64,000 nucleotides of DNA from Filosporella fistucella (taxonomy: Eukaryota > Ascomycota > Leotiomycetes > Helotiales): NCBI GenBank assembly GCA_030077755.1, contig JAQJZZ010000015.1:558001-622000 (forward strand). Direction: 5' to 3'. Positions 35,525 through 48,100 of this stretch are shown here, one piece after another (within the stretch, counting starts at the first letter, position 1; each line of letters begins with the position of its first letter). The position numbers and the translations under genes were made by a program. The notes under the pieces were generated by a model. It had not been told where the DNA came from. It was given only the letters and a program-made list of their open reading frames with translations, and ran no database searches.

Positions 35525-37035
35525 ATGCGTCTCATACTCCAAAATACATCTATCCTCACCCTAGATAATGCTGATGCATTCTATTACCCGGGTTATATAG
35601 AAATTAGAGAGGATGTGATTTATGAAGTAGGACCTTGGGATGAGGGAAAGGTGTACGGGGAATATGAGGGGGAAACGAGGGTTGTAGATGGGATGGATAG
35701 GTTGGTTATGCCGGGGTTGGTGGATTTGCATTTTCATACTAGTGTTGCTAAGGTATTTATCTATTTGTTCTTCTCCCCTTCTATTTCACTTCTTTCCTTC
35801 TATCTTTCAGTTCCCAAAGTCCGCACTATGGACAAAAATAATTCGGGGAAAGGAGGACTGAAATAAGACGGAAATGACAGAAAGAGACAGCAAAACTAAC
35901 TACTATCAAGGGCTATGGCGACTCCCTCCCTTTATGGGAATACCTTGATAAAATCTGGTATCCCTCCATTCGTTCTCTGTCTCCTTCAGACGCCAAAACA
36001 GCAGCTTTATATTCCTATACCACCGCCCTAAAAAGTGGCACCACAACCGTCAATGACATGTATCGGCATCTCCCATCTCTCTGTTCCGCAGCTTTAGAAA
36101 CAGGTATCCGTGCTGTACTAAGTAACGATATCGCGCTTCCTGAACACCATTTAGATAGCGTGGAAGATAATATCCAAGCATTTAGAAAATGTGATGGCAA
36201 AGGAGACGGAAGAATAAGGGTGTGGATGGGATTAGAATGGATGCCTTTAGCTGATGAGAATTTATTGAGGGATATAGCAAAGGAAAGAGAAAGATTAGGA
36301 ACGGGGTTACATATCCATCTCCATGAATCCCTCTCTGAAATCTCTTCCTGCATCAAAAGATTCGGGAAACGACCTGTACAACTCCTCCACGAAGCTGGGC
36401 TCTTAGGTCCTTTCTGCATAGCAGCACATGCAGTACATCTTCTCCCTGAGGAAATCCAATTGTTAGCAGATACCGGAACACATATCTCGCACAACGCCGG
36501 CTCGAACGCTAAACTCGGCAACGGAGTCGCGAGATTAGGTGAGATGGTTGAGAGGGGAGTGAATGTGGGATTAGGCGTAGATGCATGTGAATGCCATAAC
36601 TCGGTAGATATGTTTGAGACTATGAAGATTACCTCTTTCATGCAGCGGGCTTTCCATCAGGATTCTACTCTCTGTCCCCCTTCTCACATTTTGAGGATGG
36701 CGACGGGGAATGGAGCGAGGGCTTTGGGGGTTAATGCTGGGGTGCTAGAGAAAGGAAGGAAAGCAGATGTGATTATGTTGGATTTAAGGAAAGATATGAT
36801 GTTCACTCCCCTGGCGAAAGGGAAAGAGAGGAAAGAGATGTTGGAAAGTCATTTGGTGTTTGGGTGTAATGGGACTGCGGTCGAGATGGTGGTTGTAGAC
36901 GGGAGGGTAGTGGTTGAGGAGAGGAGGGTGCTGGGTGTGGATGAGGATGGGGTTAGGAGGGATATGGACGAGTTGTTTGAGGTTTTGGTGGGTAGAATGC
37001 CGGGGGTTACGGAGGAGAGGGAGAAAGAGGGATAA
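35525..37035 (+). CDS. amidohydrolase, TRZ/ATZ or SAH-deaminase-like
   Basis: Metal-dependent amidohydrolase/deaminase of the group that includes guanine deaminase, S-adenosylhomocysteine/methylthioadenosine deaminases and chlorohydrolases. Exons 35525-35752 and 35911-37035 give 450 aa, with a 158-bp phase-0 intron placed directly after the first metal motif. Metal and active-site motifs in order: DLHFHTS (HxH, about 69-71), HLHES, AHAVHL and the Asp in GVDACECHNS. The SHNAGSNAKLGNG block before the last Asp is typical of this group. The N- and C-terminal parts form the usual small beta domain (ending ADVIMLDL and VVVDGRVV). The substrate cannot be deduced. The second half of the gene is purine-rich, unlike the first. 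The neighbours do not point to a pathway. Confidence 0.82.
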
Positions 37036-37892
37036 GGAGGAGGAGCGGATAAGGGGTGGGAATTAAGAATATCGACACGGAAATATTAATTGAGAACAAG
37101 ATATGTTGCGATGCGCTTGCTACATAATTGTAACTAATAGTCTTACAGAAAGCAAGGAAATATTGAAGTTGGGGGTAGGTACTGTGGCTTCTCTTCTTAC
37201 TTCTTTATAAGGAAACATGTTCCTCATAATGTTCTATAACCCCAAAAAAAAACTTCCGTACTTAGACTACTTTCCACAGCGTTATAATATGTAGGCGGTT
37301 AGCATCGCCAATCCGCCTTTAATGCCATGGCAATCGCTCACTCCTGCGTCTGTTAACTCAAGACAACGGTAGTTGTGACTTTTACATATGATAGGAAGCA
37401 CAAGCTGGTGCAACTCAGAAATAGCCCCAAAGCCTATTCTCAGAAATAAAAAGTTCATCTATATCGCCATTGGTAGATTGATTTGACTGTTATGTACCTG
37501 ATGTAGGCAAGTAGTCGGAGGTTTCAGGTGCAAGCCTGTATAGCCACCGAGCAAATGGAGACGGATATTTGGGCAAAATCTACAAATTTCTTCCTTTTAA
37601 TTTTGCTACTGACAATGTCTCTAAAGCCGTTCATGCCCTGAAATCTTCTATAGCTGACAATGGCGAGTGAGTATATATATATATCATATATACACCAATG
37701 CTACCTGGGTATGCAGGTGAGATTCAATATCACTACAAATTTCCATTGTGCAAGAAAAGTATTCGCCAAATTCGAAAACAACCCCTTTTACTCCACTCCA
37801 GTCATGCATCATCAGCACCTAGGTATCATGCACAACTTTCTTAGTCCCATATTATCACAGATCCCAGAACATAAGAACATACACTCATGCAT
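37036..37892. other. convergent intergenic region
   Basis: 3' flanks of the amidohydrolase and BRE4-like genes. An AT microsatellite (TATATATATATAT followed by CATATATA) lies at 37674-37694. No gene seen. Confidence 0.5.
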
Positions 37893-40800
37893 CTACACTG
37901 CTCTCTTCCCCTTCCCCTCCATCTCCCTACTCCTTGTCCTCTGCATCTGTAATTCCTCAATTCTCCTACTCCTAACCCTTTGCAAACTCCTTGGCAGCTC
38001 TTCTTCATTTGCCAATCTCTGCTCTTCGAATTTCTTGTCTTCGCTCTTCACTTTGTGCATTCCCTCCTGATTTCTCGAGAACGTGGTTCTTCGTCTCGTC
38101 AATCCAGCTTTCTTTTCGGCTCCAGGTTCGGGCATTGTGTCGCGGCCTTCTTCTTGGTCGCCCGCTTCCTTTTCGACGGTAGGTGGCTGAGTTTGAAGGG
38201 GCGATTGAGAGGGCTCTAGGTCGAGATCTTGGGCATTGCGGTCAAGCCTGTTGACATATTCTCGATATGTTGGACGCGTCAACATGCCACTGCGAAATTC
38301 GTTCGCGCCAACGAGCAGTTTGACGAGATCAATCAGTTCTTCAAGGTACTCAATCACCTCGATTTGCCCAGCTGAAGCGGCATTCCAACTTAGGAATTTT
38401 TGCCTGACAACTCGCTTGACCATGTTCATCTCTATCTCTGAACGCTCAGTCTGGTTCATTTTATGGACATCGCCTGCAAGCACAACTTCTCGGACACGGT
38501 TTACCATACGTAGGTGAGCGAGACGGGCAGATGGAAGAAATTGTGGGAGAGGAAGCTTTGTGGTCAGAGCCTCATGGACAGCGAAGAGTACCAATGTGAT
38601 GGAACCAGCAACATTCCTGCGGTATGGAAAGACCTTTTCATTAAGCTCTTCCAGAACCCCCGATCCATATTCGGATCGAAGATGAAGCATGTTATCCATC
38701 CTATCCACGACAGCATGGAGCACGTAGAGGATTTCGGCATACACTAGAGCTAGACCCTTGAAAGAACCCTTTAAGCGTGGCTCGTTTGCACAGAATGGGA
38801 GAAAAGTTTCAGCCGCCGTGAGAGCACCCTCAGCTTTCGCTTTAGCTCGATCGAATCGTGCCTGCACATCCGTTGAATGCACATCCACGTTCGTTTCAGT
38901 CTCAATGCCATATGCAAGACAAGCTTCCATCTCGCTGATCTGACGGATCGAGGCGGCAAGAGATTCAACGAGTCTGTCTCGTGCTTTGACTGGGAATAAA
39001 ACAACCTCTGCGAGCAAGGCCACAACACCACCGATGAGGAACGCAATCCAACGCTTGAGGAAGTTCTCAGTTGCACTTCCTGGAACTGTTTGGTCCTCTG
39101 TTGCCAATGCGACGATGCACATGGAAATGATGGAGACCATTCCGGCTTTGACGTACTTCGTGCCGAGCTGGACATATGTTGAAGGAATAATACCTATGAC
39201 AATCAAAATGACACAAACTACACGATTTCCATCTCGGGCTTCGAATGCTGCATAACCCCACACACAGCCAATAGTCGTACCAACTCCACGTAACATAAAT
39301 GTCATCACTGATGTACCGATTGCAACCTCGGTGATCAAAACAAGTTGTAGTGCCGCCCATAGTCCTCTATTCAAAGAGAACCAGACATTCCATTTCTGGA
39401 CAAGAGCAGGCCAAGTGACCAGGAACACAGCGATGGTGAGTTTGATAGCATAGAGGAAGTCCTCGCTAGCAGCTAAATATTCAATGATATCTGCTAATCC
39501 GTTACGTAGGCGATGAATCAAACTCCTACTATTCCCGTTGTCTTTCGGCTTAGTAGCTTGAGCTTTCTGAGCGGAAGGTCGGGGGAATTGTGACTCGCTT
39601 TCCTTTGAGGGCAAGGATTCTTCATCCTTCTTTGGCACCAATGTTTCCCCACTAATGACTGACGTGTCATCGTCGTCGTGAGATTCTTCCTTTTTGCCTG
39701 TTCTGACATCTTTCCTTGCACCAGGAGGGAGGATAAAACTGTCTTCTTCTCCACCAGAATCGAGCCATTTGCGCCAATTGATGCGTGGGGCATACAATCT
39801 TGACCGTCCGTGCCTTGCCTGCCGTTTCTCCACCATGAGTCTCGAATGGTGAAGCATCTCCAAAGTATGGAGTGCAGCTTGACGAAGATTCAACAAAAAA
39901 GAGGATATGAGAAATGTTTCCATCCGTGGCATGATGTCGACTTGAGGACGATCAAGATCATGTAGGGCTGCTGAACTTTCCAGAGCCCCAGCAGAATTCC
40001 GGTCAAAGTCTGCCATTGCCTCTGTTAGAATATCAACACGAATGTCAATCTCATCGAGGCGGATCCCTGTTGGTGCTCGAGCTCCAGACGGCAACTTCGG
40101 AACATCATAGCAATATGCGAGGCAAGACGTGACCACATCGACACTCCGATCAATCTTTTCCTGTAGGTCTGCCAATGGTTTTGAGATTCGGCTTAGAAGA
40201 TGCTTAAGAAGCTCAATATCTCCAGACTCTATCTCTTTCTTTGGCTTGACGAGCTCTAAATTGCGTATTTCCCTCTGGAGACGAGATTTACTTTTACTTC
40301 GCCTTGCCGGTTTCCGTCGTTTCTTTTCTTCCCTCGATTCCTCTTTGCGATCACTCTCTGAATCGTCCTGAGAACTCTCGACACCGGTAGTTGGTCGTGA
40401 AGAATCATCTCCACTTTCGACTCCGGCCGCCCTCGTAACGTCCCCTATATCATCCTCCTCTTTGGAGTTATCGCGATTCTCGTCATCCTCATCACCCATT
40501 AAAGCATACTTGCTTTCACATGCACCAATGAGCGCAATTGTATTTGCAACCAATTTTTTCATGTGTGTATCACTGATCGGCTTTAGATCTCGGGGAGGTA
40601 AGACTGCCCAAGCCAACTCGAAGTTACATTCTTGTTGGGCTGCCTTACAACTTGCCAACTTTGTACGCAAGTTTGCCTTGGAGTCGGTCAAAGACTTCAG
40701 CTTCACATGACTAAGCGCCTCCTCTGATTTCGAATCTGATTTACCCTCTCTGCTTCTCCCAAAGTACCTCAACACACCCCCAAATATAGGATAGGGAGGT

Positions 40801-41594
40801 GTCTTGTTTTGCGGTAGCTTCTCGGCCGCTGTCGCCGGTTTCTCCATGGTATCGCCACTCTCATCTAGGCTATTTCTTTCAACTCTATCCTCTGGTTCAT
40901 CGATGATACTAACAAAGTATTTGCCGGCATCTCTTAAGGCTGAAACTGTCTCGCCAAGAGTCTCAATCGTGGTAACTCCAAGGAAACTGCTTGAGAACTC
41001 AGGGAAAACAAGGACATTGACTAGTAGTAAGATAGCCACAGCAGTCAAAATTGGATAGAGTAATTGAGTGACCATTGCTTTGGAGACAGCGGTTGCAGTG
41101 CTGGTTAGACTAACCACATCCACAATTACCAAGAGTAGGACAAAAATGAACAGCCTCGGTGTATGTGACCTGAGAAATCCATGAAACATCAAGGCCACCA
41201 CAAGAAATACACCTCGAATTGTATATGCCGCTGGAGCATTTGTTGCGTATATCAAACTTGACAGATACACGCCCAAGACGGCCCATCCAATCCCCAAGAG
41301 TGTGCCAGATACTGCAAGGACGAGAGCTTCAGCCATCATACCGAACCTCCTTCCAGGATGCCCAAACACAGTGGTGATAGGAGCGAGATATGCAGCCCTT
41401 CCGTAAACTTCCACAACGGCGGGTATGAGAGCCAGTATCACGGTAATTGTCGTTGCCAGCGTGTTCTTGAGCATCCGCTGCCAGAGGTGATTTGCGAGGA
41501 GATTCGTCCATATTGCTTTTGCCCTGGTCTCTAACCATGTCTCAAGTGTGTAGTATAGTTTCTTTGGACCATGACTGGCTGAGTGACCCATCAT
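37893..41594 (-). CDS. BRE4-like / FUSC-type aromatic acid exporter family membrane protein
   Basis: Large 1233-aa membrane protein, uninterrupted by introns. It belongs to the fungal family with an ArAE-type N-terminal membrane domain, a central soluble part and a second FUSC-like membrane domain followed by a DUF2421/BRE4 region (brefeldin A sensitivity). The N-terminal half shows about six hydrophobic segments between residues 45 and 215. A long charged linker follows (residues about 235-455, with SerArgLys-rich motifs). A second group of hydrophobic helices lies at about residues 705-870, including RGLWAALQL and GTTIGCVWGY blocks. The C-terminus is hydrophilic, rich in Arg and Glu. Likely role: transport at an internal membrane, possibly Golgi or ER, by family analogy. 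Two adjacent ATGs (41594 and 41591) are possible starts. Confidence 0.85.
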   Translation of the reverse strand: MMGHSASHGPKKLYYTLETWLETRAKAIWTNLLANHLWQRMLKNTLATTITVILALIPAVVEVYGRAAYLAPITTVFGHPGRRFGMMAEALVLAVSGTLLGIGWAVLGVYLSSLIYATNAPAAYTIRGVFLVVALMFHGFLRSHTPRLFIFVLLLVIVDVVSLTSTATAVSKAMVTQLLYPILTAVAILLLVNVLVFPEFSSSFLGVTTIETLGETVSALRDAGKYFVSIIDEPEDRVERNSLDESGDTMEKPATAAEKLPQNKTPPYPIFGGVLRYFGRSREGKSDSKSEEALSHVKLKSLTDSKANLRTKLASCKAAQQECNFELAWAVLPPRDLKPISDTHMKKLVANTIALIGACESKYALMGDEDDENRDNSKEEDDIGDVTRAAGVESGDDSSRPTTGVESSQDDSESDRKEESREEKKRRKPARRSKSKSRLQREIRNLELVKPKKEIESGDIELLKHLLSRISKPLADLQEKIDRSVDVVTSCLAYCYDVPKLPSGARAPTGIRLDEIDIRVDILTEAMADFDRNSAGALESSAALHDLDRPQVDIMPRMETFLISSFLLNLRQAALHTLEMLHHSRLMVEKRQARHGRSRLYAPRINWRKWLDSGGEEDSFILPPGARKDVRTGKKEESHDDDDTSVISGETLVPKKDEESLPSKESESQFPRPSAQKAQATKPKDNGNSRSLIHRLRNGLADIIEYLAASEDFLYAIKLTIAVFLVTWPALVQKWNVWFSLNRGLWAALQLVLITEVAIGTSVMTFMLRGVGTTIGCVWGYAAFEARDGNRVVCVILIVIGIIPSTYVQLGTKYVKAGMVSIISMCIVALATEDQTVPGSATENFLKRWIAFLIGGVVALLAEVVLFPVKARDRLVESLAASIRQISEMEACLAYGIETETNVDVHSTDVQARFDRAKAKAEGALTAAETFLPFCANEPRLKGSFKGLALVYAEILYVLHAVVDRMDNMLHLRSEYGSGVLEELNEKVFPYRRNVAGSITLVLFAVHEALTTKLPLPQFLPSARLAHLRMVNRVREVVLAGDVHKMNQTERSEIEMNMVKRVVRQKFLSWNAASAGQIEVIEYLEELIDLVKLLVGANEFRSGMLTRPTYREYVNRLDRNAQDLDLEPSQSPLQTQPPTVEKEAGDQEEGRDTMPEPGAEKKAGLTRRRTTFSRNQEGMHKVKSEDKKFEEQRLANEEELPRSLQRVRSRRIEELQMQRTRSREMEGKGKRAV

Positions 41595-41981
41595 GAAGGT
41601 CGTCTATTCACAATTGAGAGTCTGTCGATTTCCCTGAGCCTCCGAGTTATGACTGGACAGAGGAGATTCGTCATCGTTCATCGGGGTGGACAAGTAGGGG
41701 AAACAGAGATTGAGAAGGTTCAATTGATAGAGTGTAAGTTATACTGAGTTAACGCGCTCTAACTGCCGCTTCCAATATAAGGTATTTGCATTGCGACAGT
41801 GTAATTAAGACGTTGCGGGTCGCGATACAAAATTTCCAAACCTTGATAGTGGTTGCGCGACTCGATTAGATGGTCACCGTAGCTATCGCATTCCACCCCG
41901 CCATCCCCTCCTCTCACACCAAGGCAACGAACATTCAACCATCAAGCATCAAATCTCGAGAAGAGAGCTTAAAATTTTACC
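41595..41981. promoter_or_regulatory. divergent promoter of BRE4-like and IST1 genes
   Basis: 387-bp region between the start codons of two oppositely transcribed genes. No TATA box stands out. It likely serves both genes. Confidence 0.4.
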
Positions 41982-42940
41982 ATGGCGCCTTCCTCCACAC
42001 TAATAGTAAGTGTTACTTTCCTGCCTAAAAACAGTCGAAGAACCTAGTTGACACCCTCCAGGCAAAGCTGAAAGTCCAGCTCAAGCTCTCCATCGCACGG
42101 CTACGAATGGTCCAGCAGAAAGATGAAGCAGTCTCTAAACAACAACGCCGCGCAATGGCACAGCTACTCGAAGCTGGGAAAATAGAATCCGCGAAGATCC
42201 GCGTCGAGAACATTATTCGCTCCGATATCACAACTGAATTGCATGAAATACTAGAGCTGTACTGCGAGCTCCTCCTAGCGCGAACGGGATTGATGGAAGG
42301 GCCAACATGCGATGCTGGACTCGAAGAAGCAGTAAAGAGTCTCATATATGCAGCTCCTCGAACTGATGTCAAGGAATTACAGCAAGTACGAGCATTATTG
42401 GTTGATAAGTATGGAAAGGAATTTGGCCTGGCAGCCATGGAGAATAGCGACGAGAAAGTCAGCGAGAAAGTTCTTAAAAAATTGACGGTTACACCCCCTG
42501 CTCAAGAGCTTGTGAACGGATACTTGGAAGAGATCGCACGCACATATGGCGTTGACTGGCCAAAGAAACCAAAAGAGGATCTGGGAGAACCACCTGACTA
42601 TATAGACGATGATGATGAAAATCCGAGTGGAGGACAGGCGCAGAAGAATCTGGAAGCTCCACTGGCGGTAGAGGGAGCAAAGGGCATTGAAGAAAGAGAA
42701 GCATTAAGTAAGGCGACACCACCGAGAAATTTTGGACCCAGTAGTCCACTGAGAGTCAACCCGCCAAGTCCGAGTACGGATAATCTGCATCCGAGGGTCA
42801 AAGGCACACTTGATTTGAAGCCTACCAAAAAGATGCAAGATTTAGGTCCGGGAAAGGGAGCACAGAGCACGGGGCCGGTTGGTGGAAAGATACCTGATGT
42901 GGATGAGTTGGCTAAGAGATTTGCGGCTTTGAAGAAGTGA
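41982..42940 (+). CDS. IST1: IST1-like ESCRT-III regulator
   Basis: IST1-family protein that works with ESCRT-III and Vps4 in multivesicular body sorting and membrane scission. A tiny first exon (41982-42005, eight codons) is joined by a 56-bp intron to 42062-42940; total 300 aa. The IST1 domain covers about residues 8-170, with the KLKVQLKLSIARLRM start, RRAMAQLLEAGK, ESAKIRVENIIRSD and ELYCELLLAR blocks. The C-terminal part is Pro-rich and disordered and ends in DVDELAKRFAALKK. This resembles a MIT-interacting motif that would bind Vps4-type MIT domains. A nearer acceptor would also be in frame but leaves a 29-base intron, too short to splice, so it was rejected. Confidence 0.88.
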
Positions 42941-43129
42941 GAATGCATACACGGAGTTTGGAGTTGGAGGAGAATTGTGTAGCGAGAGCATTTTGGTATG
43001 AAATCAAACGTTGACATGCAACTGATGGTCAACCCTCGAGACAATTTGTTGTGTATGAGAGTATCAAGGACAAATCAAAACCTCACCGTGGACTCGACGC
43101 TTTGGTGTAAATTCCAGTTTTTTTATATT

Positions 43130-44729
43130 CTAATAACTTCTAGGCAATCCCAGAACTTTCTCTCCAACATAGTTCATGATCATCTCTCTCGACACAGGAG
43201 CGATTCTGGGGACGAAGCATTCCCGTAGGTATCTCTCTACATGATACTCCTGAGCATACCCCATCCCACCCAAACTCAACACACTCCTCTCACATGCCGT
43301 AAACGCTGCCTCAGCAGCCAGGTACTTCGCGCTATTGCAAGCCACACCAACAGCTGATTGAGTAATCGTACTATCCGGCGTAGACTGATCATACAACCTG
43401 GCCGCATGATACGTCGCTAATTTCGCAGCTTCAAGATGCATATATGCATCCGCAAGTGGATGTTGAATTCCCTGATTCATACCGATAGGACGACCAAATA
43501 CAATTCGCTCCTTAGCGTAATTGGAAGCTCGATACAATGCTGCATAACCTAATCCTAATGCTTCTCCTGCTAGAAGACAGCGTTCGGCGTTCATGCCATG
43601 TAACACAATTTTGAATCCCTGGCCTTCTTTGCCAATTAAGGAGTCGGTAGGAATAGAATAGTTGTCAAAAAATACTTCGTTCGCGTCCACGGCTCTACCA
43701 CCCATTTTCTTAATTCTTTTTAGTTCCAAACCTGGCTGTTTGGGGTCGAAATCGATGAAGAAGAGAGATAAGCCTTCTGAGGGCTTTTTGACCTCTTCTA
43801 ATGGTGTGGTACGTGCTAGGAGAATCATTTTGGTAGCTACTTGTGCGGAAGAGATCCATATCTTTTGACCTGAAATTTTGTACGTGTCACCGTCTCGGAC
43901 GGCTTGAGTTTTGAGTTTAAGTGTTTCGAGTCCCGTATTGGGTTCTGTGACACCGAAACAAGCACGCCAGGTGCCGTCTATGAGTTTTGGGAGCATGCGT
44001 TGTCGCTGCTCTGGAGTCGCGAATTTGGCTACAGGTTGGGTTGCGTAGACATCTGGTATTCTTTAGCTTGATGCCAGGAGAGTAATACCACACTTACTTG
44101 CGTGTATGGACTGGGCTCCTGCCATACCAGCGCCGCTCCTGACAAGTTTTAGCATCCCGTAGTAAATTGCTGCATGATACTTACTCTGAAATTGTGTGTA
44201 ACATCATTGTTGCTTCTGAAATGCCGAGACCTGAGCCCCCAAGGTCTTCTGGCAAGGCAATTCCAATCCAGCCATCTTTTGACAGAGCAGCGTGGAGTTC
44301 ATGAGGGTATTCGCCGGATTCGTCGTGAGCTGCCCAATATTCCTGCAACTGTTCAGTGCTATGATCATAACATGTTGACCTTTTATAACAACATATCTCA
44401 ATGCTCGATTTTTAAAAGCCTGGCTATCTGACGGGACAATCAACGGTTAAGTGCCATGAGAGCGTGTAAAATATGGAAAGTAAAGCATATCCACAACATA
44501 ATAACCGGAGTTTGGACTAAGATTATTTACTCACGTCTGGAAAATTCGAACATATTTTAGCAATGGCTTCTCTAACTTGTAGTTGGGTATCTGAGAATCC
44601 ACTCGTTTCCATCAATGTATTAGCTCGACGAGAAATCGATGAAGAAAATGTCCTTGAAACAGGAACACAAGTGCGGGGTGCGGCTTGTTTGGCGATTCTC
44701 AAGCATCTTGGAATTAAAGTTCGTTGCAT
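43130..44729 (-). CDS. mitochondrial acyl-CoA dehydrogenase
   Basis: FAD-dependent acyl-CoA dehydrogenase catalysing the first step of beta-oxidation or branched-chain amino acid breakdown. Exons on the minus strand are 44729-44535, 44342-44185, 44138-44098 and 44052-43130 (introns 192, 46 and 45 bp), giving 438 aa. Residues 1-37 are Arg/Ser-rich, negative-charge-free and end in RTFSSSISRRAN, a good mitochondrial presequence. Family blocks: GWIGIALPEDLGGSGL, ACFGVTEPNTG (FAD/substrate loop), ISGQKIWISSA, GFKIVLHGMNAERC, VFGRPI and LGGMGYAQEYHVERYLRE. The last block is typical of the family's C-terminal helical domain. The 41-nt third exon was recovered by splice signals and restores a continuous family-like sequence. 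Substrate class (short, medium or branched) was not determined. Confidence 0.88.
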
Positions 44730-45167
44730 GTTGTACCTGACTACGATATAGAACGAAAAGAGTTGCTGTGCACATATACTCAAGGAAATATTGAACAATG
44801 CTTCAGAAAGAAGAACGAAATGAAATCATACAGCCTACATATCATGGAGCCGGCATTTGTGGCCAAAATACCTAGCAGTGGTGAAGATGTTGTTCCCGAA
44901 CATATCCGTTTAGCGTGTCTGTTCCTTGGTCTGACTGCACGTGACGAGCGCGGTGGAGCTGTTGACTGGAACACCAAAACAATGATCCTCCACAAAAGCA
45001 TCGAATCCCCGAGCTCCAGCATCTACGACCACAACGATTGCCGACATCGAAACTAATCACATAGCTTCAGAATAACACGAGATGCTTATATGATCGCAAA
45101 CATCGAGCACCGCTGTCGACTTTGCTGAGTTATACCCCTCGACGCGCATTGTTTTGATTCGAAAATC
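44730..45167. promoter_or_regulatory. divergent promoter of acyl-CoA dehydrogenase and INCENP genes
   Basis: 438-bp region between two head-to-head genes. Short frames are present on both strands, but none has a domain. It probably drives both genes. Confidence 0.4.
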
Positions 45168-48100
45168 ATGGCGGCGACACGACCAAATCCGCGACTACAG
45201 GTCGGATCAGCATCATGGATAGCAGAGGAAAGAGCTTCGGCATTGCAATTCGCAGAAGCAGATATTGAGGAGTTCACATTTTCTGCGCGGAACGATGTGG
45301 ACTGGCTCAATGAACATATGGCTGAAATATTCAGCAAGAATCAAGTGTATGTAAACAAGCTTCCTTAAACTGGCACAACTGACATTATGTCGACAGAAAC
45401 GTTGCAGAGATTTTCAAGACACCTGGGAAACTAAGAGGGAAAACCCCACGAACCGCAAGGAAAGCAAATCCTTTAGAAGCACGCGCAGTAAGTGGATTAT
45501 ATTTTGATTGTAGAATGGACTAACAATACATAGCCATTGTCGGATGTCTTCTCTGCAACACCTCGAGGGCAGGCAAGCCCTTTCAAACAGATTCATTTTG
45601 AGCGCCCAGTTGCAACCTTTCAAGTGGCTGAGGACTCACCGGCAGAGGAGGAGGAAGTAGCACTACCAAGCACATCAAAGGCACAACAAAAGTCACCACA
45701 AAAACCTGTTCACAACACATTTGACTCGGGTTATCATGGGAGTCAGGCAGATGACGCGACACAACCCAACGATCCATCCGTTTACGAACGATCTCCTAAA
45801 AAATCACCTGCGAGACTTACGACAATCGAATCTTCAGCATCTGAAGCAGAGGATGATGAGGATGAAGAAAATGTTGTAATTTTGGGCCGAGATTCTGAGG
45901 AGCGCAGAACCACCGAGGGCTCATTTGAATCCGCGAAAGAGGAACAAGCACGAAACACAGAGCAAGCGGAAGGGCCCCAGGATAAGGAGAATGTTGGTAT
46001 CAACCATGAGCTGGAACATATTCCATATCCGGTGCTTGAATCGCCACTTCAGAGCAGAAATCCCCAACTTCAGTCACCAGAGAAGCGCTCGTCGCCCCAG
46101 CGACAATCGCCTCCCAAGCCCTCACCAGTCCGACCATCTCCAATAATGCAGTCCCCTGCCGAAGAACTACCTGCCAAACACTCTCCCGTGAAATCGTCTC
46201 CATCAAGGAAACAGGAAGTGGAGGAGAATGTTGCAGAAGAGGAGGCAGAAGATGAGCACATGGATGACGCGCCATCGCCTTCGGATGGATCCAGTCCTAT
46301 CAGGCCAATTGTTCGCAAAAGTAGTTTGAACTTCGCTTCTCTACCAGCTCGTGAACCTTTAACAACCAAGAAGAGCATTGGCAATAGGGTATCACGAACA
46401 AGTCAACTAGATCAGCAATCCAGGACAAGCTACTATGGTCGCCAAACGGGAGGGAAAAGTTTGGGCAACGCCAGATTGGATATCCAGGATGATGATGAAA
46501 TGGATGTTGATATGGTGGATGGACCTCAAGACGACTCCGATTCCAAAATGGCTCGACTTCACAATAAGACATCCACACAACGACTTCAAGATCAGATTAG
46601 TATGTTGGGCCAGTCACAGTCAAATGTTCGGCCATCCAAGTCAATTGCAAGTAGCAGCGCTGTTCCTGCACAGTCTAGCCAAGCTGCCCATGCCCTACCA
46701 GCACAGGATGCACGCCAACAGAGATCTCCACAGCGGATGCAATCCCCTCAGCGTTTAGCTCCTGGAGCATTTCCTGAAGATGAAGAGGACAGCTGGATTG
46801 GTCCGCCTCCAGCTCAGGCAACTGAACCTTCCATTTTCAGTCCCCGCCCTCAAATCACAAAGAGCCATACAACCGATGTTATGGAAGGCATTCATGGAAA
46901 GGACAGTGTTGGAGGTGATCAATTTAGTATTCCCAAACGCGGAGAGCAGCACCGAAATGCATCGCCAATTCGAGAGCCAGTCATTCCTGAACGAACAACT
47001 AGCACACTCGGACATATCAAATCAGTTTCTACGTCTGTGCTTAGATCACCAAACAAAAAGGCCGGTGACTCTCCGGGCCATAAGAAGGGGATCTCTGTTT
47101 CAAATCCAACACCATCTATCAATACCCTCGATGAGGAGGAATCTACAACACCCCCCAAGTCACCTTCAAGAAGCTATAAGGGAAGCCCGCTGAAAGCCGC
47201 AAAAGATAAATTTTCTTCGATATTGAAAACTTCCAGGGGTTTGTTCGCCAGCAGTGCAGCAGTAAGCGCTGAGGCAAAGTCCTCTGCTCTGTCTCCATCT
47301 TCATCGCGAATGGGAATAGGAATGGGAATGAAGAATGCCCCGTCCTTCGAAGATCTCTTGTCCCAGTCCAACAACAGGAGCCCTGCCTATCCGAATTTGG
47401 ATCACCATAATAAGAGTAGCCAGCTTTCACTTCATATGCCCACCAGTCCTTTCAAATCTAGCGCTCGTAAAACGCGTGCATCGACAGAGCGGGAAGAAAA
47501 GCGAAAAGAGGAGGAAGCACGGGAGGCGAGAGAGGCGAGGGAAGCCAAAGAGGCCCAAAAAATGAACGACCAGCTCGAGAAGGCTCGTATGAAGGTCAGA
47601 GAGGAAGCTCGAGTTTTTCACATGGAGCAAGAGCGGGTTGCCACAATGCAAAAGGAGGTTGCAGCCAGAAAGGAGCAAGAGAAGCAAGCTAAGGCAAGCC
47701 AAGTTGAGATTCCAAGAGCCACCCGGAGTAGCCCACGGAAAACAAAGGCGCAATTGGAGGCCGAGGGAATTGCTGCAGCGGCTGCAACCACTGATGAGCT
47801 TGCCAGCAGAGATGTGGAAATGGCTGAAGCATCTCATGCCATGCCACCCCCAGCAATTCCACGTCCTAAGTCCCAGATTGGTCGACCAGGAGCCAAGCGA
47901 CCATTGAAACCTGCAAAGGAGGCGACAACGAAGGTGAAGCCACCTACTGTAATCCGGGTGGATACTGGATCCCAGCGTGGTCACCACAATCACCCATCAA
48001 ATGCTGCTCTTGCAGCCAATTTGTCTGACTCCCTCGCGTCAAGTCAGCAATCTGCACCTTCCCAAGGCCTTAGACACAAGGCCAGCACAAGCTCAATTCA

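Noticed and set aside
42006..42034. Alternative 29-base intron in IST1
   Set aside because: In frame, but shorter than any workable fungal intron; the 56-bp intron fits the IST1 domain start.
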